Positions 11,023 through 22,269 of a stretch of 64,000 bases of DNA are shown piece after piece. The DNA comes from Acanthococcus lagerstroemiae (lineage: Eukaryota; Arthropoda; Insecta; Hemiptera; Eriococcidae). The notes beneath the pieces were generated by a model. It saw only the letters and a program-made list of their open reading frames with translations. It was not told the DNA's origin and ran no database searches. The first letter of the stretch is position 1. Every line of letters begins with the position of its first letter. Both the position numbers and the translations under genes were made by a program. The stretch spans positions 41,818,197 through 41,882,196 of the forward strand of contig CM063113.1 in NCBI GenBank assembly GCA_031841125.1, written 5' to 3'.

Positions 11023-14000
11023 CTTTTCAAGTTACGGGCTCCAAATGTGCTAAAAAGGGATGTAATATTATCCGATATATGAAAATGGTCACGAAGTCCA
11101 TTTCGACTGAATGGGTTCTCTACGAGCGGAATGACGCAATTTGCAAATTGCAGAGTTTAAGAAAATTGGAAATATTATTTTATCGGTTGATTTCACATGG
11201 TTCTAACGTACCGTACGTCTGGAACATAGAATCTGAAATTTCAATCGGAATTTCGAAAAAGTTACACATCAGTTTCTGAGGTAAGACAGATTTGAACTGA
11301 CTTTCTGTAATCAAATTGGCGGATCGATAGTACTTATGGGTAGTTACTGTATCGCCCCCCCCCCCATGAACAGAAGAATTAAGGGTGTAAAACTGAACCG
11401 AAGCAAGTACGGAGAAAAAGCCCATGCGCAATGACACACCAACGATACATGAGACCTTTTCCAGTACATCGCTTCAGTTTTAGGATGAAATGGTTTCAGG
11501 AGGCGAACATTTTGCAAGCTTTCCGGAATTTGTACGAGAGAGAGACAAGTATTTAGTCCAGGCCGCAGCGCGGACATTTGAAATAAAAAAATCGAAAGAG
11601 TGTATAGAAGGCGCAAGTGCTGATCGACAGTAAAAACTGATTTCCATGAGTCCTAAGCATAAGCTGGAACTGAACTAAACGGGTGTCCTGAGCTACGAAA
11701 CTTAAACTGAAACTAAACTAATGTGCTACCAGGCTAATCGAGGTAGCAAAAAGGAGAGTAAGTCATGAGAATAATAAGAAGAACATGGTTTAGAGAAGAT
11801 AGGAAGTACAGGTATGCAGGAGACAAAAGACGTTTGTTTGTCGCTCGCATCGTGCTACACAGGAAGTAAGGCAGGACGATTTATACAAAAATGTACATTG
11901 GCGAGAAGAGAGTCACCGAAGCCTTCGACTCATGACTGAAAAATTTACCTCGGACTTGAAGAATTAGATGACCAGAAAAACTTGACTCGAAAACCTATGC
12001 TCTGGCTTACTTTTCGGCACTCAACTTTGTTTTTCATTTGTAAAAAACTGGCCGAGTTTGACACACAGAAAGATAGCGGATTTCGATTACACTGCCTATC
12101 AAGGAATGCTCCTGTCCGACAGTCAGTGAACTCAGTGTCTGCAAGTCCAAACGTCTTCTTGGTGTTGAAATAAAGGCGTATGTTATACCATCAGCCACGA
12201 TTATGCTGTATTCTGTAATCCCGGCTCTTCGAGAGCTGGTAAACAGGTTCCAGCGTGACAGCAAAGTTTTAAAAGCGATTCCACATCAAGTGAAAGTCTG
12301 CAAGTCGAGCAATTTCAATCGAATAATATTTATAATCCAATTTCAACCGATTTAAATACGGGTGCAGTCTGTGGAGACACGTGTGTTCGACAAGCCGCTG
12401 GCTCTTGGCTACCAAGCCACCGATCCGCATCGGGTCGATTTCCGAAATATGAGCCAAGAAACTCCAGAATCCAGTCACTACTACGCAGGTAGGTAAGGTT
12501 GGAGGGAAGCAACTTCGGCGCATTCTAATTAGATCGATCATCGACGGACCGGTGCCGGTGGATGAGCTCGCATATCTGATTTCCAAGAGTATGGTCGCCT
12601 GCTCTTTTTACATGCACACGAAGGGCTCGAAGTGGTTCGGCAGCTCGACAAGATATAATATAACATGTAACACATCGTATTCAACAAGTTTTGCTAGTAC
12701 ATTGATTCATTTATTTAGCACGAGGTCGCTGGGGCACGAGCTGCAACTATTTTACTAGGAAGCATTTTCGGTGCGGGGATCAACTTTCTTCCCAGTTAGA
12801 AAAGTGGATCAGTGAATTTAAAAAGTGGCAGAACATCTAGATTTTTACAGCCAAGTAAATGAAGTATAGGTACTGTTCTCACGTGTGTTTAGTACCCCTG
12901 TATCGGATTTTTGTTAGTATAAAACGCTGGTCGCTCGGACTGCATCTTCTCAAATCCTCGATTTCTCATTTATAGCCTTTTTGTCCGACCTTTGCTCTTC
13001 TTCCTTTATCCTATTCAACTGCAGTTTGAGCGAGCCTTCTAGCCGGTCAGAGTAGTAGTTTAGTAGAAGTCGCGTATGTGTCTGTTCGTTCTATTAGTCG
13101 ATGATTTGAGATTTTATAATAATGCTAAACTATACAGTCCACTAATTTATTTTTTGCGTATCAATTTCGCACCAAACATATACAGTGCTCTCAAACTAGA
13201 AGGTTAATAAAAATATTACCACCAATGTGAAGAATTGTAGCCAACAGTTCACTGTTATTCCAAATTAAAAGTAACAATTTTCTGGAAAATAATGAAGGTA
13301 ACATTCCAATAACTACAGGAAAACTTGAAGCGGTCAATATTACTTTAGAAAACTAAACATCTTTTCCCTGATAAACATTTATAATAATAGCCGATCTTTT
13401 TTGTTTCCTCTTCTGTAATTTTTTTCTCGGAGTCAGTCATTCCTTCAGCTACCTGAATCTCATCCATGTCATCCTTGCACACCCCTTCCTTCAGTCGTTT
13501 ATCGGCTGTTTTCAAAGTATCCCAGAAGCTGCTCTTTTCAAGGATTCCTCCTTCTTCCTTCCAGACATTCTTTTTTCTTTTTCTTTATCTTTAATTTCAT
13601 GGGATATGTAGGTGTTTTTTTTTTTGGGGGGGGGGGGGAAGATTCCTTCTTGGCTTTTTTTCTTCTTCAGATTTTACTCTTTCTTCTTCCATTTTCTTTT
13701 CAGCTCGCTCTGCCAAATAATTTTAATAACTGGCACTTGCCTTTTGTGCTAATATATAATCAATTTTTTTGGACTGATGATACAACCCACTTTATTAGCA
13801 TACAGCTTAATATTTGTACAAGTTTTAACTGTCAATATGCAGTCCAACGTTCTCTCTTTCGTTTGAATTCGTTCATCAGAAAGTATGCGAGCTGAATCTG
13901 AAAATCTATGGGAAACATCAACTTCGATTCGGAGAGAGTCATTTTCTCGAACAAAAAACTGCTACTTACATCACAATTATTACTTTTAAAAATTGTTTCC

Positions 14001-14030
14001 TCACTATTCATGTGCGGTTGTTATTATACT
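11023..14030. other. No gene recognised; poly-C and poly-G tracts
   Basis: AT-rich sequence with mononucleotide runs (C at ~11347, T then G at ~13616-13638). Short open frames on both strands (up to 105 codons, 12269-12586 minus) have no domain. A moderately GC-rich patch at 12390-12580 is the only stretch with coding-like composition, and I cannot assign it. Confidence 0.4.
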
Positions 14031-14039
14031 CCTCAGTTT

Positions 14040-15365
14040 CTTGACTAGCAGGGTGCATCTCTCCGCTTTTTCTCTCCTGCCTTAATCTTTTTATTTCTGA
14101 GGATTTACACTTTGTATCCTTCATTATCTGCTCTTTATAGCTCATTCTTTGCCTTTCTTTCCAGTTCTTTCCTTCAACCATTCCCGCTAGCAGTAAAACA
14201 ATAGCCCTGTATGTCTTATATTATGACCTATCATTTCAACTCTTCTCTTTACGATTATATTCTAAATTTCCCTTTTCCTTCCTATTCGCCTCAATACTTC
14301 CTCACTCCTGAACTTTTCTGTCCATTCGATTTTGAACATTCTCCGATACCACAAACATCACATTTCAAAAGTTTCTATCCTTTTCTTTCTTGTGTTTCTA
14401 TTGTCTAGGTCTCACATTCATACAATGCTATGCTCCTGATATACGTTTGAAGAAATCTCAATCTTACTCTTAAATCTATAATATTTGCCCTGATTATGTC
14501 TCCTTTTTGAGAAAAAGAAACTCTTAGCTTGTTCTATTCTATTCTTCATTTCGGTTTTACTTCTTCCATATTGCGTTATCAGACTACCTGAGTATTTAAA
14601 TTCCTTTACATCCTTTATTTCTTCACTTTCTATTTCCATTTTCACTAGATTTTGTTTCCATTTACTGACCACAATCACTTTGTTTTATTTTTATTCATCT
14701 TCATTTTGTATTTTATTTTCAATTTTTCATCCAAATGTTTCAATGTTTTCTTTAATTTTTCTTCATTTCACACCACGATTACAATGCTATTTGCAAACCT
14801 TATTATTATAACCATCTCCCCTTGTATTATCACACTTGATTTTCTTTCATTCATTTCTTCAATTACCTTTTCTATAAATAATAGGTTAAACAATACTGGT
14901 GACAAATAGCAACCTTATCCCACTCCATTTTGGATTTTCGCTTCTCCCACTTCATCTTTTATTTGTATTTGAGCCTTTTGATTCTTATATAGGTTCCATT
15001 TTACTCTTCTTTCTTTATACTTAGATCCTATCTTCTTCAATATTTGAAACATTTTTGGTCATTCAACATCATTAAAAGCTTTTTCTAAACCTACACGTGC
15101 TACATTACTCAACCCCGCCTTTTTTCTAATAAAAGCCTCAAACAGAAAATTGCTTCTCTAGTTCCTCTACCTTTTTTGAATCCAAGCTGAACCTCACCCA
15201 GTCATTCTTCCATTATATTTTGTATTCTCATATTTATTATCCTAGCTAGAATCTTTGATGGCACTTATAGTAAGACGATCTTCACATCTGCTGGCTCCAG
15301 CTTTTTAGGGATCATAATCAACCTGCTTTTCTGTAAATATATCGGCATCTCTCCTTCCCCATCAT
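14040..15365 (-). pseudogene. RTE/BovB-like LINE, 5'-truncated and decayed
   Basis: Minus-strand frames, with stops and frameshifts, spell reverse-transcriptase text. First comes a finger/palm segment with LGFKKGRGTREAIF (~15.2 kb). Then DVKEFKYSGSLITQYGRSKTE appears in the frame 14678-14418, a hallmark downstream of the RT palm. Then a FEM-CYRRM-like tail appears with EWTEKFRSEEVLRRI (~14.3 kb). The order is collinear with the longer copy at 18780-22250. Clade assignment is from memory of the EFKYLGSLI / FEMWCYRRM style. Confidence 0.7.
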
Positions 15366-15404
15366 AGATCTTAAATCCCTTCTTGGGAGTAGGGTCACGC
15401 GATG

Positions 15405-15834
15405 GTGTCGGTACTCCGTGGCCCATTTAGGACGAAGGTCTCCTGTAGGCAATACTATTCTTTTCTATTTTCTGCAATTATTCTGTAGTTTTTTGTGGTT
15501 AAAAATTTATGTATGTCATTCCCCATCTGGTTTTTTGATGCCCTCTTTTTCGTTTTCTATTAGGGTTCTGCCAGAATGTTGTATGGTAGGTCCATCAGTC
15601 GTCCGTAAGTCTTGCTATGTGTCCTGCCCAACCCCACTTTTTTCTCCTGATATACCTCACGGCCCCTTTATTTTTTACCTTTTCCTCTATTTTCTCGATT
15701 GGTATTCGGCCTCTTCGTTTAATATTTAATATTGATCTCTCAATTGCATTTTGGGTTACTCTAATTTTATTAAACTTTTTTTGGCTTAGAGGGGCCACGT
15801 TTCGCATTCTTATGTTAGGGTCGGGAGGACACAC
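15405..15834 (-). pseudogene. LINE 3' fragment
   Basis: The frame 15834-15595 reads RVTQNAIERSILNIKRRGR...KKWGWAGHIARLTDD, the usual post-RT linker of RTE-like LINEs, followed by a short 3' end. It is a fragment distinct from the LINEs on either side. A (TTA)n microsatellite follows at ~15866-15888. Confidence 0.7.
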
Positions 15835-15959
15835 ATATTACAGATTTCCGTTTTCTGGGGTATCTTATTATTATTATTATTATTACTACAGCCTTGTACA
15901 GCATTGATATACAAAGATACATTATATATTCTATTTATATATTATTTACTCCTATATCT

Positions 15960-16670
15960 ATAGGTTACAAATTACATATAACATGATGGGCCCATATTTT
16001 GGGCAAAGGCCTCCTTCACCCTCTGCCATTCTGGCCTTACCTTGGCAATTTCCTCGTAATTTTGGTTTTGTAAAAAGTTCGTTATTTCGTCTCTCCATCT
16101 TGTCCAAGGGCCTTTAAATATAGTTTTGAGAGTCCAATATTTTGCCCCTGTTTTTGTGATTCTATTTCCTATTTCTCTTTCAGTTCGATTATTAAAAGCA
16201 ATTTCTTGTCCTAGGTGGGGTGCTTCTTCTACTATTTCTATCCCGTCCATCTTTTCCCCAATTAATTTCTCATTATTTGTACGAATTTTGGTTTTTTTCT
16301 AGTTCATTGTTAGTTCTACCTCCCCTCTGCAAAAGTTAATTTCATTTAGCATCTCGGCTAGTTCTTCCATCGTATTAGCAAATAAGGCAACGTCGTCTGC
16401 GAATCTTAAATTTGTGATTCTTCTTCCATTTATATTTATGTCCTTCTCCATACATTCTGCAAATTAATTCATAAATTTTTTTTAAAAATTACTTCTACCT
16501 CCTTGAATAACTCACTATCAATTTCACCAACTTGTTCTGCTTTACCTGCGTTCGTTTCTTCCAGAGCTTTATCAAATTCTGATCTCAAAACAGAATCTCC
16601 TCTCTCTTCATCCTCCACATTATCTTCTCTTTCCATACATTTATGTACACCTACTCGGTTATGACTCAAA
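15960..16670 (-). pseudogene. LINE reverse-transcriptase fragment with internal deletion
   Basis: Minus strand: a pre-RT linker (VLRSEFDKALEETNAGKAEQ), then at ~16.4 kb ITNLRFADDVALFA, the RT catalytic FADD motif. Next comes the frame 16250-15972, where RT text (TGAKYWTLKTIFKGP) is joined directly to C-terminal text (TRWRDEITNF...EWQRVKEAFAQ). The segment normally between these two is missing, so an internal deletion has occurred. The 3' end follows the stop at 15972. Confidence 0.75.
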
Positions 16671-16961
16671 ATAATTTGTAAAAGTACTCTTAGAAGACTT
16701 ATTCAACCTGGACTCGTTCAAGGCTCTGTTAGATAGCCGGTTTTTCAAGGACTTGAAGGTAATCGCCCCTCACTCATAAACGTTCAAAATGAACGTTTTT
16801 GCCGAAACATTCCTAAATCTTCGCTAACTTTACTTGCACTGAGTACTTTTTATTTATTTATTTTATTTTTATTTTTCGCCTATAGAAGAATTCTGGTCCC
16901 GGGCCTGCTCGTCTAGTCCAGTTTAAAACTCCTCCCGATGGAACTAAGCAGTGATGTTGAT

Positions 16962-17136
16962 TAGTAGCGTAACTACTCGTTCCTTCTGGGGGGGGGGGGA
17001 TTGAAACCATAGAATAAAAAGTAGGTATATTTTCACCATGTTAAATTTGCATTAAATGAACAAAAAAGGAAACAAAGCAAACTTATACTTTCATAGGGTT
17101 CTGGGAGGGGGGTTGCCCCCCGTATTTATGCCACTG
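16962..17136. mobile_element. Probable hAT MITE with G/C runs
   Basis: The ends are TAGTAGCGTAACTAC and ...TATGCCACTG, related to 6805-6950. The flanking octamers ATGTTGAT and GTGTCGAT match at six of eight positions. Boundaries are tentative. Confidence 0.35.
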
Positions 17137-17482
17137 GTGTCGATCCTTGAACCAGAGAGGGCACGTACCCCTCTAAAAATAACTGAGCAGTGGATCCTAG
17201 AAAAACTTTAACTGAATAAGATTTTCTTCCTATAGGTGCAAAAACTTCGAATCAACAAAACTGTGCCAGTTTTACCCTCCAGAGACGACCCAACTCCGCT
17301 TGCGAAGTCCTTCGTTTTGTGATAAGTCTGTGTCATTCGGGATCGTCGGCATTGTTTTTGGATTATCACGAATTTACGACCGACTTTATCTTCTCCATTC
17401 TCCATTGTTTTTCTTCACACTGACCTTAAAAGAAGATAGCTCAAGCAATTCGCGCGTTTGGAAATGCAATGGTTTCCATCGA

Positions 17483-17655
17483 TTATTTGACGCGATACTC
17501 ATCGAGATTCAGGTATAGATACCCGGGGAGGGCTACTGCTCGTTCCAGAGCGAATATTTCCATTGTAAGCGCTTCAAGAAGGTACTTATATTGTTCAGTA
17601 CTTACGAATTTATAATTAAATTCGCAGCTCCAGTCATCAAGAAATCGACACTCAC
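17483..17655 (-). other. Exon-like open frame, unidentified
   Basis: A minus-strand frame with non-repetitive, charged composition (ECRFLDDWSCEFNYKFVSTE..., then LLEALTMEIFALERAV) follows TTTTGTGTTCCAG, a good splice acceptor, at ~17655. I do not recognise the protein and see no partner exon. It could be an isolated host exon or chance. Confidence 0.2.
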
Positions 17656-17968
17656 CTGGAACACAAAACACATGATACGTTAAAGCACTGAAAGTGCAAA
17701 TTAGATAAAAACTAAAATCTATCAACCTCATTTCGAGGATTGAAATATGTTTTTGATAACAAGCTAGAGTTGGGCGGAAATTGTTTGTGCGGGTGTAGTT
17801 TGCCGTAGCTTTCCCCACGGTTTTGTTGCGTCAGAGTTTATTTTCTTAGAGTGTGCAACCGCAGTTTGCTTACTAGCCACGTGTTTCACGATGTTGAGTA
17901 AGCTGTCGACGACGTACACACAGAAGACACACACAGTATTAATCTTTCTGATCCAGGGGTAACACATA

Positions 17969-18347
17969 CAGGGTTGCCACTTTTTTTCAGGATTGGTTTT
18001 CCCTGACTTTTCCCGGTTTTCCAGGCCAACTTTTCCAATCTTCCCTGACTTTTTTACAGGATTCCGAGAAAGCCCAGAGGGAGGAGAGTCACAGAAATTT
18101 TTTACAATACAGATTTAAAAAAAATCGCTATCGAGAAGAAGAAGGTACAGATGTAATTTATGTAATATTTTTCAATATTAGAAATACTCAAAGAAATCTG
18201 AGTCCATTCCAACCGATAAAAAAAGTTTACTCTGATAAAGTACGAACTCGTTTGTTATTTTCAGAAAATTTCCCTGACTTAAATGAAAATTCCCTGACTG
18301 ACCAAATTCCCTGACTTTTCCCGGTTTTCCAGAAAGTGGCAACCCTG
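17969..18347. mobile_element. CAGGGTTGCCAC MITE, second copy
   Basis: 379 bp, same orientation as and nearly identical to 7684-8079, with short internal deletions. It is flanked by ACATA on both sides, another 5-bp duplication. Confidence 0.88.
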
Positions 18348-19297
18348 ACATATTGTAATGCCTCGTTCGCGTGAACTGGCGAGGGTTACAGGACGCGCTA
18401 TGCTACTTTTTCCCCCTATTTCTTGCTTTTAATCTCTTATTAACAGAATAAATTTCATTTGTTTCTCCATTTTTTTTTTTTTTTGCATAACACTATTTTT
18501 AATTGACACTCTTAATAATTAAAACCATAAATGAATCAATTTTCCCATGAAAACCTTCTTCACAAAAGTAATAAAACAGATCGTTCATACCCTTCCAAGC
18601 TGGGATACAACACCAGGAAGTGAGTTTTCCAATTTTGGTTCCGGTCACAAGGGGAAGATTAAAAAAAAAAAATTAAACTCACTAAATGTTACAAGATACA
18701 TCCCGTTACAACATCAAGTAGCAAAATCCGTTCAAAAAATTTTTGAGGAGGAGATAATCGCCTAAGAAAAATGGGTGGCGCTTTTACTCGCAGGCACCTC
18801 CTTGTAGATGTTGTTCTAGTCCTCAATCTCTCGACTAATAAATTGCGTCTCTTCACTTTTTTCTCTCCTGTGCTAATCTTTTCATCTTTGTATCCTTCAT
18901 TATCTGCTCTTCGTACTCATTCTTTGCTTTCCTTACCGATTCTTTCCCTCAACCATTCCCTCTAGCAATAATAACAATATCCCTGGATGTTTTATATTAT
19001 GATCTATCATTTTAATTCGTCTCTTTACGACTGTATTCTAAATTTCTCTTTTCCGTCCTATTCGCCTCAATACTTCCTTACTCCTGATATTTTCTGTCCA
19101 TTTGATTACCAACATTCTCTGATAGCACCACATTTCCAAAGCCTCTATCCTTTTTCTTTCTTGCGTTCCTATTGTCCGGGTCTCGCAACCATACAATGCT
19201 ATACTCCAAATATACATAGGTATGAAGAAATTTCAGTTTTAATTCTAAATCCATATTTGCCCTGGATATGTCTCCTTTTTGAAAAAAAGCTGTCTTA

Positions 19298-19523
19298 AGC
19301 GTAGTGTACACCAGGCTAGTTTACTAGCCGGATTTTTTTTGGTCACGTGATACCGGTAAGTAGTAAGTAAAGTAGGCAGCCTTTCAACTTTACTAGCCGA
19401 GGTTATTTACTTGCCAGCCAGTCTTCGCAAGTCCGACATTTTACTGGCTAAACTGTCTACATGGAGCAAGTACAAGAAAGTTTACTATCCTAGTTAGTAA
19501 ACTAGCCTGGTGTACACTACGCT
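19298..19523. mobile_element. PIF/Harbinger-like MITE with TTA duplication
   Basis: 226 bp with ~27-bp inverted repeats: AGCGTAGTGTACACCAGGCT at one end, its complement at the other. It is flanked by TTA (19295-19297 and 19524-19526). The TTA duplication fits PIF/Harbinger. It is inserted in the LINE. Confidence 0.82.
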
Positions 19524-19997
19524 TTAGCTTCTTCCATTTTACTGTTTATTTCTGTTTTACTTCTGCCATCTTATGTTATCAGACTACCTCCTTCATTTTT
19601 TCGCCTCCAATTTTATTGGCTTATGTTTCCACCTATTGACTATCATCAGTTTTGTCTTATTTTTATTCATCTTCATTTCATACTTTATTTTCAATTATTC
19701 ATCCCACTTTTTCAGTGTTTTCTTCAGTTCTTCCCTGTTTTCTATGATTGCAACGCCATCTGCAAACCTTATCATTCAAAACGCCTCCCCTTGTATTATC
19801 ACATCTGATTTCCTTTCATTCATTTCTTCAATAACGTTTTCTAAAAGTTAAACAGATGACAAACAGCAACTTTGTCTCACTTCGTTTTTAATTTTAGCTT
19901 CTTCCAATTCATCTTCTATTTGTATTTCCGCCTTTTGAAACTTATATAAGTTCCATATTATTCTTCTTTTTTCATTATCAACTCCTATCTCCTTCAA

Positions 19998-20214
19998 CAG
20001 GGTGGCCAGTTTTTCCGCCGAAAAAATTCCCCGACTTTTCCAGATCTTTTTCAGATTTTCCTAGTCTATTTTCCAACTTTTTCATGACAACCAAATTCTT
20101 TTAAAAAAAAGTTCAATTGAGTCTGACAGAGAAAATTGTACAATACTTTCACATCATAAAATTTTCTTCAAAATTCCCTGACTTTTTCAGGTTTTCCAGA
20201 AACTAGTCACCCTG
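19998..20214. mobile_element. CAGGGTGGCCAG MITE, 5-bp duplication
   Basis: 217 bp; begins CAGGGTGGCCAGTTTTTCC and ends AGAAACTAGTCACCCTG. It is flanked by TTCAA on both sides and inserted in the LINE. A shorter relative of the 7684 and 17969 elements. Confidence 0.85.
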
Positions 20215-20399
20215 TTCAATATTTGAAACACGTTTGACCATTCAACATTTATCAAAAGCTTTTTCTAAATCTACAAATACTACATACGTATCCAAACCTT
20301 TTTTTAGTCATAAAATTGCTTCCCTAGTACCCCTATTTTTTCTGAATCCAAACTGATCTTCTCCCACTCCTTTTTTTAAATTAAAGATTTTTAATATCC

Positions 20400-20740
20400 T
20401 AGAAGGATTATAATCTTAAATTTATGTGTAGTAAATAGGTATATAGGTACTTTATATACATATGCTGGTTACGAAGACACGCTGAAGTTGACTCCGGTTT
20501 GGGTTATGAATTTGTGGACGAGGTTAAGGGCAGTCTGATTCTCAGTTAGTATCATTTGGAGGTTGTTTGGTAGTTGTAAGTTCGTTCGTATTTTTGTGTA
20601 TTTTCTGCAGTCAAGGAGTATAATGTCTTACTGTTAGTTGTTCGTTGCAAGTTAGACATTTCGGTGGTGGTTCTATCTTCAGGAGGGGTGAGTGGGTCAA
20701 GGTTGTATGTCCTAGTCTCACAATTGGCTTCTTCTCTTTC
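20400..20740 (-). pseudogene. C-terminal fragment of an RNase H-type LINE, nested
   Basis: The minus strand spells HSPLLKIEPPPKCLTCNEQL and then VRH, i.e. the Cys-x2-Cys...His zinc-knuckle tail found after RNase H in I/R1/Outcast-group LINEs. It is broken by frameshifts and interrupts the RTE-like LINE. The same tail type appears at 28180-28560. Confidence 0.65.
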
Positions 20741-22269
20741 ATTTTGTAATCTCTTATTCATTATCTTAGCTAAAATCTTTGATGCATGCGATATAGTAAA
20801 CTTATAGTAAGACAATCTTCACGCTGCTCCTGCTTTTTTAGGGATCATAATCAACCTGCTTTTCTGGAAATTTATTGGCATTTCTCCTTCCTCATAGATT
20901 CTGCAACCACACTATCTTCTCTTATATACATCTACTTATACCTGCACCATTCTTACACAGTTTTTCAACATATCTCACCCCTCTTTTTAACTTGTCTTTT
21001 TTAGTCTAATAATTTTCCTTTTTCATCCGTTAAATTACATATTTTGTTCTCTTTCTTCCAAAATATATTTTTGGTTTATTATATGCCTGATCGGGGTTTC
21101 CCACTTTCATTTGCTCCTCAATTTCCTCACAATTTTTATTAATCCATTTTTCTTTTGTCTTCTTACATTCTCTCTTCACTTAATTTCTTAAATCCCTTAC
21201 TTTCTCTATTACTGGCTTGTTTATACACACACTTTTTCTTCCATTAACTCTAGTATCTCACTTTTCATTAATGGTTTCTCCTTTTTTTCGTTTGATACCT
21301 AATTTCTTCCTTGCTGCCAGATTTATTGCTTTTTTTTTAGTGCTATCCACTCTCATTCAATATCATCTCCTTCCTATAATTTACCTGCAAAGTTTTTTCA
21401 TTATTTCTTTTTTATATTCTTCTCTTTTCTTTTACTCTTTCAATAACTCAAAATTCCATTTTGTTTTAACGTCTTTCTTATTCATCTTTTTAAATTTAAA
21501 TCTACATTATCATTACTACTTAATTGTGATCACTATCTACATCCGCTCCAGGGTAGGTCTTACAATCCATTATTTGATTTGTATATCTTCTTCTCGTCAT
21601 AATATAATCTATTTGATATCTTCTTTCATTTCTTAGGTTTTCCCAAGTGTACTTTCTTCTCTCATGCTTTCTAAGCAGAGTATTTCCAATAACTAATTTA
21701 CATTCTTCACAAAATTCTGTAGAGTCTCGACCCTGTTTCATATCGCTCTCCTCAAATATGCTCTCCGCATACCTCTTGTTTTTTCTTCCTCCTACTCTGG
21801 CGTTCGAATCCCTCATTAAAATTTAATTTTCTTTCCCTTTGCTTAATACTTCATCAATTTCTTCATACATTTTTTGTACTTCTTCTTCACTATAACTTTC
21901 TGTAGGCATATAAATTTGGACTATCACTAAAGACAACTGGGTTTCCTAAAATTTTCACCCTCAATATTCTTTCACTATGCTGGATATAACTTTGCCCTCT
22001 ATTCCCTACCGTCTTATTTATATAATACCTACTCCTGCTTGCCCTCTTTTCGCTGATATATTAATTATTACTCCACGTCCAAAAATTATTTTCTTCTGGC
22101 CATCACACTTCATCAATTTCTATTACATACATCTAATTTTAATATTTTCATATAGTTCTTGGAGTTTTCTAATTTGCCTACCTCATTCAGCGTCCTTACA
22201 TTCCATGTCTCTATTCTCAATTTTGATGGTTTCTCACCAGGTAGTCACCGCCCGGACATCCGAATGGGA

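Larger units (their letters stand above)
18780..22250 (-). pseudogene. Near full-length RTE/BovB-like LINE, decayed and invaded
   Basis: Read 5' to 3' on the minus strand. The endonuclease N-terminus is at ~22.2 kb (IETWNVRTLNEVGKLEN). The endonuclease C-terminus is in the frame 21816-21520 (RNERRYQIDYIMTRRRY... and KTYPGADVDSDHN, the SDH catalytic motif). RT segments run to the FEM-like C-terminal region near 18.9 kb. Stops and frameshifts throughout mark it as dead. Three later insertions lie inside it (19298-19523, 19998-20214 and 20400-20740), so the LINE is the oldest layer here. Confidence 0.75.
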
